A DNA stretch of 64,000 bases from an uncultured Prevotellaceae bacterium (GTDB taxonomy: Bacteria; Bacteroidota; Bacteroidia; Bacteroidales; Bacteroidaceae), in assembly GCA_946188395.1 (NCBI GenBank), contig CAMHUU010000002.1:1-64000 (forward strand), in the 5' to 3' direction. How positions within the stretch are numbered: position 1 is the stretch's first letter; each line of letters opens with the position of its first letter. Shown piece by piece: positions 38,168-46,381 of the stretch. A program made the position numbers and the translations under genes. The notes beneath the pieces are model-generated. The model ran no database searches, was not told the DNA's origin, and worked only from the letters and a program-made list of their open reading frames with translations.

Positions 38168-39895
38168 ATGAGAAAGAACATTCTTACCATCGCCCTGATA
38201 GCCGTAGCGATGAGTGTGCAGGCAGAAGACAGCGAACAGATTCGTCGCAACCAAGTGGGATATGCTCCCACGCAGGAGAAAGTCATCGTCATCGATGGCG
38301 TCAATCCGGCAGGAAAGTTGCGCATTACTACTCCTAATGGTAAAGTCGTGAAACCCAAAGTCAGCAGAAAGGCCGTTTCGCCTTGGTCTGGTAAGACGCG
38401 CTATATTGTAGACCTTGGCGCGTTGACGCAGGAGGGACAATACCGCATTGCACTTGGCAAGGACGAGGCTTGCACGCTGACCATCAAGGAGCGTCCCTAT
38501 CGCGACATCGCCGCAGCCTCGCTCCGTTTGTTCTATCTCATCCGTTCAGGAGTGTCTATCACTTTGGGTGGAGCATACAACCGCCCGATGGGACATCCCG
38601 ATACCCATGTGCTGGTGCATAACTCGGCAGCCTCGCCCCTTAGGCCCGCAGGAACTGTTATCAGTTCACCCTATGGCTGGTACGATGCTGGCGACTACAA
38701 CAAATATGTGGTGAATTCTGCCTTCAGCATTGGGCTGATGTTTGTTACCTACGAGCAATTCCCCAAGTATTTTGCTGAGCTCAATACCCATATCCCCGAG
38801 AGCAGCAACAAGACTCCCGATTTCCTTGACGAAATGATGTTCAATCTGCGCTGGTTCCTTACCATGCAGGATCCTTACGATGGCGGAGTCTACCACAAAC
38901 TGACAACGCCGAACTTCGAGGGTTTCGTCATGCCAACAGATTGTAAGCAACCCCGATATGTTGTTGCCAAGAGCGTCACAGCCACTCTCGACTTTGCTGC
39001 TGTGATGGCTGATGCAGCCCGAATCTTCGAACCTTACCAGGCTGACTATCCAGGCTTTAGTGCGCAGGCAGCAGCGATGGCTGAGCGGGCTTACCAGTGG
39101 GCCAAGGAACATCCTCAGGCCTTCTATTGGCAGGGGCAGCTAAAAGACCCCGCAGTCACCACTGGTACCTATGGTGATGGCAAAGCCTCCGACGAATTCT
39201 TCTGGGCAGCTTCGGCACTTTATCGTCTGACGGGCAAGCAGACCTATCTGGACGATGCGCTGCAAAACAAGCCCCAGCGCTTTACTACTCCTACGTGGGG
39301 CAATGTCGCTTCGCTTGGAGCCTTCGAGTGGATGACTGGGGGTTCCTCTAATCTCCCTGAAAAAGTGGAGACTCTTAAGGCTGATATGGTTGGACAACTG
39401 AACGACTATTGTGCTGAAGCCATCAAGAGCGCAGCCACCTCTTGCTTCAACAGCCCCTATGGTAACAACCCGCGCGACTTTGGATGGGGTTGTCTGGCCG
39501 AGCATCTTTGCTGTCAGGCCCTCGCTCTGCTCTATGCCGATCAGCTCTCAGGCCAACAGAACTACCGCCGCTATGCCCAACAAAATGCCGATTACCTCTT
39601 TGGACGCAATGCCACAGGTTATTGTTATGTCACAGGTTTTGGCGACAAGAGTCCCATGCACCCACACCATCGTCCTTCGGCTGCTGATGGCGTTGACACG
39701 CCGTTCCCAGGCATGCTTGTAGGTGGTCCCAACCCAGGACAGCAGGACAAGCAAACACTCAAGACGCCGTATCTCTCCAACTATCCCGACGAGTCGTATC
39801 TCGACGTAGAGGAGTCGTATGCCTCCAACGAGATTGCCATCAATTGGAACGCGTCCCTCGTCGCCTTCCTCTGCTGGCTCGACGCCATACTATAG
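38168..39895 (+). CDS. Secreted GH9 family endoglucanase/cellodextrinase-like hydrolase
   Basis: 575 residues with a signal peptide (MRKNILTIALIAVAMSVQA), an N-terminal Ig-like CelD-type domain (IRRNQVGYAPTQEKVIVI) and the alpha6/alpha6 GH9 barrel. The catalytic base pair lies in GWYDAGDYNKYVVN (D173, D176), the histidine/arginine substrate block is SPMHPHHRPSAAD, and the acid is in SYASNEIAINWNASL (E555). It acts on beta-1,4-glucans or glucan oligosaccharides in the periplasm or outside. It starts 51 bases after GH2, so the two are probably one transcription unit. No SusC/D pair is present. Confidence 0.93.
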   Translation: MRKNILTIALIAVAMSVQAEDSEQIRRNQVGYAPTQEKVIVIDGVNPAGKLRITTPNGKVVKPKVSRKAVSPWSGKTRYIVDLGALTQEGQYRIALGKDEACTLTIKERPYRDIAAASLRLFYLIRSGVSITLGGAYNRPMGHPDTHVLVHNSAASPLRPAGTVISSPYGWYDAGDYNKYVVNSAFSIGLMFVTYEQFPKYFAELNTHIPESSNKTPDFLDEMMFNLRWFLTMQDPYDGGVYHKLTTPNFEGFVMPTDCKQPRYVVAKSVTATLDFAAVMADAARIFEPYQADYPGFSAQAAAMAERAYQWAKEHPQAFYWQGQLKDPAVTTGTYGDGKASDEFFWAASALYRLTGKQTYLDDALQNKPQRFTTPTWGNVASLGAFEWMTGGSSNLPEKVETLKADMVGQLNDYCAEAIKSAATSCFNSPYGNNPRDFGWGCLAEHLCCQALALLYADQLSGQQNYRRYAQQNADYLFGRNATGYCYVTGFGDKSPMHPHHRPSAADGVDTPFPGMLVGGPNPGQQDKQTLKTPYLSNYPDESYLDVEESYASNEIAINWNASLVAFLCWLDAIL

Positions 39896-39899
39896 GACT

Positions 39900-40529
39900 T
39901 TATAATCCAAGTTTTGCGAGCAGCATACCCGTCCAGTCCTCATTGTTCTGAGGACACAGCGTCTGTATACCCATGCGGTTGGCAGCTTCCACGTTAGCCT
40001 TTCCGTCGTCAATGAACAGCACTTCCTCTGCACGTGCCTGCTCGCCTTTCAGCATGCTGAGGAAAATCTGTTCTGAAGGTTTCATCACCTTCAGCTGATA
40101 GCTCAGATACATCGCGTCGAAATAGTCGTCGATGGGATGCCCCTCGCCATCGAATTCGCTGCTTTGGGCCCATTGCATCATATAGGGATTGGTGTTCGAC
40201 AACAGGCTGACGCGATAGCCCTGTTGGCGCAGCCACGTCAGCATCTCGAGGTTCCGTTTGGGCACAGCCTCCACGTAGCCGTGCCAGGCATAGAAGCACT
40301 CGTCCGCCGTTACCTCACGGCCTATCAACTTGCTCAACTCCTGTCGGAACGCTTCTTTCCCGATGGTACCGTCTTCCAATTGTCCGAAGATGCCCGTTTG
40401 GTGGAAAGCATCCAGATGCTGTCGGGCGTCCCTCAGTCCGATTTCCTCGAACCGCTTTACTGCTTGTTCGTAGCTCAGTGCTATCACGACGCCACCCAGG
40501 TCGAATACGATATGCTTTATCTTTCCCAT
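39900..40529 (-). CDS. HAD superfamily hydrolase (haloacid dehalogenase-like phosphatase)
   Basis: 209 residues from the ATG at 40529. Motif I is HIVFDLGGVVIAL (the second acidic residue of the usual DxD is replaced by glycine, as in a subset of this group), motif II VSLLSNTNPY, motif III K in LKVMKPSEQIF, motif IV VLFIDDGKANVEAA. It resembles the YihX/alpha-glucose-1-phosphatase-like branch; the substrate is unknown. An in-frame ATG at 40547 lies in the promoter and is rejected. The gene converges on GH9 with a four-base gap. Confidence 0.88.
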   Translation of the reverse strand: MGKIKHIVFDLGGVVIALSYEQAVKRFEEIGLRDARQHLDAFHQTGIFGQLEDGTIGKEAFRQELSKLIGREVTADECFYAWHGYVEAVPKRNLEMLTWLRQQGYRVSLLSNTNPYMMQWAQSSEFDGEGHPIDDYFDAMYLSYQLKVMKPSEQIFLSMLKGEQARAEEVLFIDDGKANVEAANRMGIQTLCPQNNEDWTGMLLAKLGL

Positions 40530-40536
40530 TGCGCTG

Positions 40537-40544
40537 CAAAGGTA
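40537..40544 (-). promoter_or_regulatory. -7 promoter element of the HAD gene
   Basis: TACCTTTG on the minus strand, ending seven bases before the start codon; the leader would be nearly absent. Confidence 0.6.
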
Positions 40545-40629
40545 CAAAAAATCTCCAATTTATGCACAAAAAGAGCATAGAAATCTCTCTTTGGTAATTT
40601 CGTCGATACAAATAGCAATCATTGGCATT

Positions 40630-40692
40630 GTTTTATCAAACGTTGTCTTAGTTTTATCAAACGTTGCCTTAGTTTTATCAAACGTTGTCTTA
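40630..40692. repeat. 21-base tandem repeat R4 (three units)
   Basis: GTTTTATCAAACGTTGTCT plus TA is repeated three times without gap (40630, 40651, 40672), with one T-to-C change in the second unit. It is in the spacer between the HAD promoter and the tRNA terminator; no gene lies there. Confidence 0.9.
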
Positions 40693-40787
40693 GTTTTAAC
40701 TTTATCCCGTTCTTCCGACCCTTTTAGCGCGTACCTAAAGAACTTTTAGAACCTAGGCGAGCATCTTTCTGAACGCAGGAAACAAAA

Positions 40788-40811
40788 AAGTCTCAGATTC
40801 CTCTGAGACTT
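40788..40811 (-). terminator. Intrinsic terminator of the tRNA gene
   Basis: AAGTCTCAGA, TTCC loop, TCTGAGACTT; perfect ten-base stem followed on the minus strand by a T-run. Confidence 0.9.
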
Positions 40812-40817
40812 CCGTTG

Positions 40818-40891
40818 TGGACCAGGTAGGGCTTGAACCTACGACCTCCAGATTATGAGTCTGTTGCTCTAACCAACTGAGCTACAAGTCC
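40818..40891 (-). tRNA. tRNA with CAT anticodon (Met, elongator-type)
   Basis: 74 bases that fold as a standard cloverleaf: D stem GCTC/GAGC, anticodon loop CTCATAA, T stem GTAGG/CCTAC with TTCAAGC loop. The first base pair is G-C, so it is not an initiator. The acceptor stem has a T-T mismatch at the sixth pair and the anticodon stem an A-G at its first pair. CCA is not encoded. A tRNA-Ile with lysidine is an alternative for this anticodon. Confidence 0.9.
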
Positions 40892-40914
40892 AGTGCAAAT
40901 GCAATTTGCGGGTG

Positions 40915-40922
40915 CAAAGGTA
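40915..40922 (-). promoter_or_regulatory. -7 promoter element of the tRNA gene
   Basis: TACCTTTG on the minus strand, 23 bases before the mature 5' end; its upstream side is occupied by the 7-base array H6. Confidence 0.6.
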
Positions 40923-40932
40923 ATAAAAAAAA

Positions 40933-40960
40933 AGTGAAAAGTGAAGAGTGAAGCGTGAAA
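40933..40960. repeat. 7-base array H6 (AGTGAAG)
   Basis: AGTGAAA, AGTGAAG, AGTGAAG, CGTGAAA. It lies where the -33 region of the tRNA promoter should be. Confidence 0.8.
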
Positions 40961-41047
40961 AATTTGCTTCTGCACCTTATTTTTAATAAAAATTGCACTA
41001 CCTTTGACTTCGTCGAAAGTACTCTCGTTCGGAAAAACCCAAATTAA

Positions 41048-41079
41048 TTTGGATTTTCGCTCACTTAATCGTACCTTTG
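41048..41079 (+). promoter_or_regulatory. Promoter abutting the P-type ATPase start
   Basis: TTTG (41048-41051), 20 bases, TACCTTTG (41072-41079); the ATG is at 41085, so the mRNA is probably leaderless. Confidence 0.75.
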
Positions 41080-41084
41080 CACCC

Positions 41085-43559
41085 ATGAACGAAGATAAAC
41101 GACAAGGATTGAGTGCCGCTGAGGTGTCGATGAGCCGGTTGGAGCATGGTGAGAACGTGCTGACTCCGCCGCGTCGACAGTCGATGTGGCGCTTGTATCT
41201 GGAGAAATATCAGGACCCGATGGTTCGTATTCTGCTGGTGGCTGCTGTGGTGTCGCTGGTGCTGTCGTTCGTGAAAAACGACTTCATCGAAACCATCGGT
41301 ATCATTGCTGCAGTGCTTTTGGCTACGACGGTGGGTTTCATCTTCGAGCGCGACGCTGCCCGCAAGTTCGACGTGCTGACACAGCTGGGCGAAGAACAAC
41401 GGGTGAAGGTGGTGCGCGATGGTACCATTGTGGAGATTCCACGTCGCGAGGTCGTAGTGGGCGACACGGTAATAGTCGAGACGGGTGACGAAGTGCCTGC
41501 CGATGGACTGCTGTTTGAAGCCACTGATCTGCAGGTCGACGAGAGCAGTCTGACGGGTGAGATGCTGACGGAGAAATCGTTGGACCACCAGAAAGTGTCG
41601 GCATACCCTAGCGACCAGCTGTTGCGTTCGTCCATGGTGATGAACGGCACGGGACGCTACGTGGTGACTGCTGTCGGCGATGAGACGGAGATAGGTCATG
41701 TGGCCCGTCAGGCAACGGAAATCACAGGCGTAAAGACTCCGCTAAATATGCAGCTGGACCGCCTGGCCAAACTGATCAGCAAGATAGGCAGCGGTGTGTC
41801 GATAGCTGCTTTCCTGGTGTTCCTGATTCACGATATTCTGACCAACGATCTATGGCATACAACAGACTACGTCGGGATGGCCGAAGTGGTGCTGAAATAT
41901 TTCATGATGGCTGTCACGCTTATCGTAATGGCCGTGCCCGAAGGTCTGCCAATGGCAGTCACGCTGGCTTTGGCGCTGAACATGCGTCGGATGCTGAAAT
42001 CGAACAACCTGGTGCGCAAGTTGCAAGCCTCGGAAACGATGGGTGCCGTGACGTGCATCTGTACAGACAAAACGGGTACGCTGACCGAGAACCGCATGAC
42101 GGTAGTCGATGTCAGACGCATGAAAGACGACCGCCGATGCGACTTGGCCATTGCGCTGAACACAACGGCTACGCACGACGTGGGCAATCCCACGGAACAG
42201 GCCTTACTGCGATGGTTGCAGGAACAGGATGTCGACTACCAGCAGCTGCGCGACGAGCACACGCTGACCAGTCGTCTGCCATTCTCGACGGAACGGAAAT
42301 ACATGAGTACGACGGTGGGCAATACCGAATATATAAAAGGTGCTCCCGAGGTGGTGATGGATATGTGCGACCTGACCCCTGACGAGCGCCAGCAGGCCCA
42401 GCAGCAGTTGCTGGAGTGGCAACAGCACGCCATGCGAACGTTGGCTATTGCTCAGGACAAGACGCTGCTGGCTATCGTTGCCATCAGCGACCCGTTGCGC
42501 AAGGAGGTTCCTGCGGCTATCCGCCAATGTGAACGGGCCGGAATAGATGTGAAGATTGTGACGGGCGACACAGCCCAGACGGCAATGGAGATAGCAAGGC
42601 AATGCGGACTCGTAGAATCAGGTGGACAAGTTTCTGATTCCATCACTGGTGCGGAGTTTGCTGCGCTGAGCGACGAAGCGGCTTTAAATGTCGTTCGTGG
42701 GCTGAAGGTGATGTCGCGAGCCCGTCCGACGGACAAGCAACGACTGGTCAGTCTGTTGCAGCAACAAGGCGAAGTGGTGGCTGTGACGGGCGACGGCACC
42801 AACGACGCCCCAGCCTTGAACCGTGCCCATGTGGGACTCTCGCTGGGTTCAGGCACCAGTGTGGCCAAAGAAGCCAGCGACATCACGCTGATTGACGATT
42901 CGTTCAGCAGCATCGTACATGCGGTCATGTGGGGCCGTTCGCTATACAAGAACATCCAGCGGTTCATCTTCTTCCAACTCGTAGTCAACGTAACAGCCCT
43001 ATTGCTGGTGCTGTTTGGTGCCTTCTTGGGAACGGAACTGCCGCTGACCATCACGCAGATTCTTTGGGTGAATCTGATTATGGACACGTTTGCCGCTATG
43101 GCTATGGCCTCGCTGCCGCCGTCGCGCGAGGTGATGCAGGAGAAACCCCGTTCGCGCGATGCCTTTATCATCACGCCGGGCATGGCACGCGGCATTGGCT
43201 TCATCGGTGGCTTGTTCTTTGTATTCACCTTCGCCCTGCTCTATTATTTCGAGCGGATAGCAGGTGTCGACGCTCATGAGTTGACCATCTTCTTCTGCAT
43301 CTTCGTCATGTTGCAGTGGTGGAATCTGTTCAATGCCCGCAGTCTGGGTTCGAACTATTCAGCATTCCATAATTTTTGGCTATGTCGTGGTTTCCTTATT
43401 GTGTTGCCTGCGGTGTTAGTGGGTCAGTGGCTGATAGTGACTTTTGGTGGTGCGATGTTCCGTACGGTGCCCCTTTCGCTGACCGAATGGCTTTGGATCA
43501 TCATCGGTACGTCGCCCGTGCTTTGGATAGGGGAAATCTGGAGAAAGGTAAAAAAGTAA
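41085..43559 (+). CDS. Calcium-translocating P-type ATPase (PMCA-like)
   Basis: 824 residues of an inner-membrane P2-type pump. The phosphorylation site is CTDKTGTLTENR (D328), TGE-type actuator loop DESSLTGEMLTEKS, nucleotide domain YIKGAPEVV, hinge VAVTGDGTNDAPALN, and transmembrane helix 4 AVPEGLPMAVTLALAL with the PEGL motif of calcium pumps. About ten membrane helices. An in-frame ATG at 41004 lies upstream of the promoter, so the start is 41085. ribF follows after three bases, an unlinked function but apparently the same transcript. Confidence 0.93.
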   Translation: MNEDKRQGLSAAEVSMSRLEHGENVLTPPRRQSMWRLYLEKYQDPMVRILLVAAVVSLVLSFVKNDFIETIGIIAAVLLATTVGFIFERDAARKFDVLTQLGEEQRVKVVRDGTIVEIPRREVVVGDTVIVETGDEVPADGLLFEATDLQVDESSLTGEMLTEKSLDHQKVSAYPSDQLLRSSMVMNGTGRYVVTAVGDETEIGHVARQATEITGVKTPLNMQLDRLAKLISKIGSGVSIAAFLVFLIHDILTNDLWHTTDYVGMAEVVLKYFMMAVTLIVMAVPEGLPMAVTLALALNMRRMLKSNNLVRKLQASETMGAVTCICTDKTGTLTENRMTVVDVRRMKDDRRCDLAIALNTTATHDVGNPTEQALLRWLQEQDVDYQQLRDEHTLTSRLPFSTERKYMSTTVGNTEYIKGAPEVVMDMCDLTPDERQQAQQQLLEWQQHAMRTLAIAQDKTLLAIVAISDPLRKEVPAAIRQCERAGIDVKIVTGDTAQTAMEIARQCGLVESGGQVSDSITGAEFAALSDEAALNVVRGLKVMSRARPTDKQRLVSLLQQQGEVVAVTGDGTNDAPALNRAHVGLSLGSGTSVAKEASDITLIDDSFSSIVHAVMWGRSLYKNIQRFIFFQLVVNVTALLLVLFGAFLGTELPLTITQILWVNLIMDTFAAMAMASLPPSREVMQEKPRSRDAFIITPGMARGIGFIGGLFFVFTFALLYYFERIAGVDAHELTIFFCIFVMLQWWNLFNARSLGSNYSAFHNFWLCRGFLIVLPAVLVGQWLIVTFGGAMFRTVPLSLTEWLWIIIGTSPVLWIGEIWRKVKK

Positions 43560-43562
43560 ATA

Positions 43563-44459
43563 ATGGTCGGATTTGTTGCAACGATAGGTATGTTCGATGG
43601 CGTACATCTGGGTCACCAGTTTGTATTGCAGCAGACGATAGACCTGGCTCGCGAGTCGGGGTTGCAGCCGTTGTGCATCACCTTCGACCATTCACCGCGA
43701 CAGGAACAGGTGTTGACACCGTTGGACGAAAAGGTGCGGCTGATTCGCCAAATGGGCATTGACCGCGTCGAAGTGCTGGCCTTTACGGCGGAGTTGAAGT
43801 CGCTGACCGCTCGGCAGTTTATGGAGCAGGTGTTGCGCAATCAGATGAATGTGCGCGTGTTGCTGACGGGTTATGACAACCGTTTCGGACGGAACCGCGA
43901 GGAAGGCTTCGACGACTATGTGCGCTATGGTCGGGAGCTGGGCATCGAGGTAGTGAGCCTCCCCCCTGCCCCCTCCGAAGGAAGGGAAGGCGTAGTCAGT
44001 TCATCGTATATCCGTCAGCTGTTGCTGGAGGGTCAAGTGGCTGAGGCAGCCCAGTGTCTGGGTCACCCTTATTCCATCAGCGGGCGTGTCGCTCATGGGG
44101 AACACATTGGAACGGAGCTTGGTTTCCCTACGGCTAACCTTGTGCCGTCTGAGAGCCAGCTGATTCCTGCCCCAGGAGCCTATGCAGTCAGAGTGACATT
44201 CAACACTCCACACTCCTCACTCCACACGCAAAGCGGCATGATGAACATCGGCACGCGTCCTACCTTCGACGGACACGAACAGACACTCGAGGTGCACATC
44301 CTGCATTTCCACGAAGACCTTTACGGACAAGCGTTGAGCGTGGAGTTTGTCAAGAGGTTGCGCGAAGAACGCCGTTTCGATAGCATGGAAGCCCTTAAGG
44401 AACAATTAAAGCAAGATGCCATTCAGGCAGAACAAGCAATAAAAGAAACATCACGATGA
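43563..44459 (+). CDS. ribF: Bifunctional riboflavin kinase / FAD synthetase
   Basis: Makes FMN and then FAD. 298 residues: N-terminal nucleotidyltransferase domain with ATIGMFDGVHLGHQFVL and GYDNRFGRNREEGFDDY, and C-terminal kinase domain with SGRVAHGEHIGTELGFPTANL and MMNIGTRPTFDG. Two short segments are unlike other RibF proteins: SLPPAPSEGREG (residues 132-143, P2 element) just before the conserved VSSSYIRQLL, and FNTPHSSLHTQ (from about residue 213, 7-base array). Both lie in loops, so the enzyme is probably active. It overlaps the next gene by four bases. Confidence 0.95.
   Translation: MVGFVATIGMFDGVHLGHQFVLQQTIDLARESGLQPLCITFDHSPRQEQVLTPLDEKVRLIRQMGIDRVEVLAFTAELKSLTARQFMEQVLRNQMNVRVLLTGYDNRFGRNREEGFDDYVRYGRELGIEVVSLPPAPSEGREGVVSSSYIRQLLLEGQVAEAAQCLGHPYSISGRVAHGEHIGTELGFPTANLVPSESQLIPAPGAYAVRVTFNTPHSSLHTQSGMMNIGTRPTFDGHEQTLEVHILHFHEDLYGQALSVEFVKRLREERRFDSMEALKEQLKQDAIQAEQAIKETSR
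43956..43991 (+). repeat. 36-base element P2 inside ribF
   Basis: AGCCTCCCCCCTGCCCCCTC followed by GAAGGAAGGGAAGGC: 12 codons reading SLPPAPSEGREG, aligned base for base with the two copies in the GH78 gene but more diverged. Confidence 0.7.
44203..44230 (+). repeat. 7-base array H7 (ACACTCC) inside ribF
   Basis: ACACTCC, ACACTCC, TCACTCC, ACACGCA. It encodes NTPHSSLHTQ between the kinase strand AVRVTF and SGMMNIG. Confidence 0.75.
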
Positions 44460-45223
44460 AAAAAGCACTCAGTTATCTAGTTATTTTTCTTGGCATTCAG
44501 ATTCTTGGCGGTGCCATTATCAATGCCGTCTGGCCATTGGTGACGGGGTCGCCCGACAAGACACCGGCTCTGCTGATTACGACAACGGTAATCGTCAGCT
44601 TAGCAGTCATCATCCTTTTCTTGTGGGCCCGTTGGACAGAGGTGTCGCCTAAGTGGTTGCGCACCCGACCTTGGACGGTGCTGGCGTGGAGCGTAGTAGC
44701 GGCTCTGGGAACCCTTATCCCATCGGCATGGGTGCAAGAACAGATGCCAGAACTACCCAATCTGGTGGAGTCGGAGTTTGACATGATTCTTGGCAATCGC
44801 TGGGGCTATGTGACCATAGGTCTCTTGGCACCACTGTCGGAAGAAATCGTGATGCGCGGAGGTATTCTAAAAGAGCTGCTGAAGTCGACAAAGCTATCGC
44901 CTTGGGGAGCCATTGCCATCTCGGCCTTGTTCTTCAGCCTGATACACATGAATCCGGCTCAGATGCCGCATGCCTTCGTCATTGGACTGCTGCTGGGTTG
45001 GATGTATTGGCGCACGGGGTCTATCCTACCCTGTATGGCTTATCATTGGGCCAACAATAGTGCGGCTTACGTCATCTACAACATCTATCCCGATCCGGAC
45101 ATCAAACTGATTGAACTCTTCAAAGGCAGCGAAATGCATGTCTATCTGGCTGTGGTGTTCTCGTTGCTCATTCTGTTGCCTGCCCTCTATCAGTTGCATT
45201 TGTGGATGCGCAGGGCAGAATAG
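44456..45223 (+). CDS. CPBP family intramembrane glutamic endopeptidase
   Basis: 255 residues with about seven to eight membrane helices. The family motifs are visible: APLSEEIVMRGGI (EExxxR), FFSLIHMNP and MAYHWANNSAAY (HxxxN). Members cleave within the membrane (type II CAAX prenyl protease-like) or act in bacteriocin self-immunity; the substrate here is unknown. The start overlaps the ribF stop by four bases, so it is translated from the same message. A hairpin follows its end. Confidence 0.9.
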   Translation: MKKALSYLVIFLGIQILGGAIINAVWPLVTGSPDKTPALLITTTVIVSLAVIILFLWARWTEVSPKWLRTRPWTVLAWSVVAALGTLIPSAWVQEQMPELPNLVESEFDMILGNRWGYVTIGLLAPLSEEIVMRGGILKELLKSTKLSPWGAIAISALFFSLIHMNPAQMPHAFVIGLLLGWMYWRTGSILPCMAYHWANNSAAYVIYNIYPDPDIKLIELFKGSEMHVYLAVVFSLLILLPALYQLHLWMRRAE

Positions 45224-45249
45224 AAAGATAAATCGGAAAGACATAAAAA

Positions 45250-45284
45250 AGCGGGCTACCTCTGGTGTCAGACGGTAGCTCGCT
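45250..45284 (-). terminator. Intrinsic terminator of the sigma factor operon
   Basis: AGCGGGCTACC, loop, GGTAGCTCGCT with one wobble pair; on the minus strand six T follow. It may also stop transcription from the CPBP gene. Confidence 0.7.
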
Positions 45285-45341
45285 GTGTGTTAGTGTGTTT
45301 AATAAACTTGATCAATTATAGAGAAAGCATAGAAATAAATC

Positions 45342-45815
45342 TTAGTCTGTGGGCAGCGCTGGGGTCAGCACTTTGGTGCTGTCGGCTACCATTTCATCCA
45401 CATTGGCTACCTGAACGGGAATGACAACGGCTACGGTGTCGGCTTCCTTCAGGTTTTCGGCATAGTCACTGGGCGTGTTCCATGTGGAATCCCATGGGGC
45501 CTGAGCAGCATTGCCAAGGGTGAGGATGATAGCCACGACGGCTGCAGCCTTGAAGAGCGGCATGAGGCGCTGGGTAAGTGTTACCCGCTGAGCCTTTTCC
45601 GTCTGCGGCTTCTCGTCAATCATGGCTAGGATACGGGCATCGAAGTCGTCGTCCAGCGACTCGTTGGCATCTGCCGTAAAGAGCGGGCGCAAAGGCTCCA
45701 TCTCTGCCGGAATATCCTTCTGGCAGAAGAAGGTATGCAGAATATTCTCTTCTTCGAGAGTGGTCTCTGCGTTCCAATAGCGCTCCAGGAGCTGTTCGAT
45801 GTACTTATAGTCCAT
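45342..45815 (-). CDS. Putative membrane-bound partner (anti-sigma-like) of the ECF sigma factor
   Basis: 157 residues: a soluble, acidic N-terminal part (about 85 residues, YIEQLLERYWNAETTLEEE), one membrane helix (FKAAAVVAIILTLGNAA) and a C-terminal periplasmic tail of about 55 residues. It has no zinc-binding anti-sigma motif. The 11-base overlap with the sigma gene upstream and the single-helix topology are what suggest an anti-sigma role. I recognise no named family. Confidence 0.6.
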   Translation of the reverse strand: MDYKYIEQLLERYWNAETTLEEENILHTFFCQKDIPAEMEPLRPLFTADANESLDDDFDARILAMIDEKPQTEKAQRVTLTQRLMPLFKAAAVVAIILTLGNAAQAPWDSTWNTPSDYAENLKEADTVAVVIPVQVANVDEMVADSTKVLTPALPTD

Positions 45816-46323
45816 ATCTTTCTTGTTTTAAAAATTCCTTTTTTATTGTCTGTCTGGCTCGGAAGATGTTCACCTTCACCTGCTCTTCAGTGATGCCCAT
45901 GATGGTTGCAATGTCACGATAACTCTTGTTCTCCATATCGCGCAGCTGCATCACGGTGCGCTGCTTTTCGGGCAATTGGTCGATGATACGCCGGACGAGG
46001 GCTATTCTGTCGTGTTGCACGGCCTGCTCCTCAGGGTTAGCTCCGTAGCTGTTGTCAGCGGTCTCATGACCTTCTTCTTCGAGCGATGCTGACTGGTTGT
46101 CCAGGTGGCGCATCTTGTCGAGCGAGAGGTTTCTGCATATGGTCAGGCAGAAGGCTTCTATGGAGTCTATCTTGTCCCAGCTGTCGCGCTGGTTCCAGAC
46201 CTTCATCATCGTCTCCTGAACAACGTCCTCGGCTTCCGCACGGTTGAGAGTGATGCGGAGCGCCAGTCTGAAGAGCTCATTCTTCAGCGGCAGCACGTCG
46301 GCTTGGAAACTGATTTTTTTCAC
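45805..46323 (-). CDS. ECF-type RNA polymerase sigma factor
   Basis: 172 residues with region 2 (LFRLALRITLNRAEAEDVVQETMMKVW, split here: the DVVQETMMKVW core binds RNA polymerase) and region 4 (LPEKQRTVMQLRDMENKSYRDIA then EEQVKVNIFRARQTIKKE). It would direct RNA polymerase to a small stress or envelope regulon. It overlaps the single-helix gene downstream and lies 58 bases after argB on the same strand, with no clear terminator between them, so readthrough from the argB operon is possible. Confidence 0.92.
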   Translation of the reverse strand: MKKISFQADVLPLKNELFRLALRITLNRAEAEDVVQETMMKVWNQRDSWDKIDSIEAFCLTICRNLSLDKMRHLDNQSASLEEEGHETADNSYGANPEEQAVQHDRIALVRRIIDQLPEKQRTVMQLRDMENKSYRDIATIMGITEEQVKVNIFRARQTIKKEFLKQERYGL

Positions 46324-46381
46324 CTCTCTAATAATAAAGACGATTCAAAAAAGGAAAAGTTACAGAAAAACTAAGATTTTT

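Noticed and set aside
45342..46323. SusC/D-type anti-sigma/sigma pair with a TonB receptor
   Set aside because: No FecR domain and no TonB-dependent receptor gene follow, so only a generic ECF sigma and partner can be claimed.
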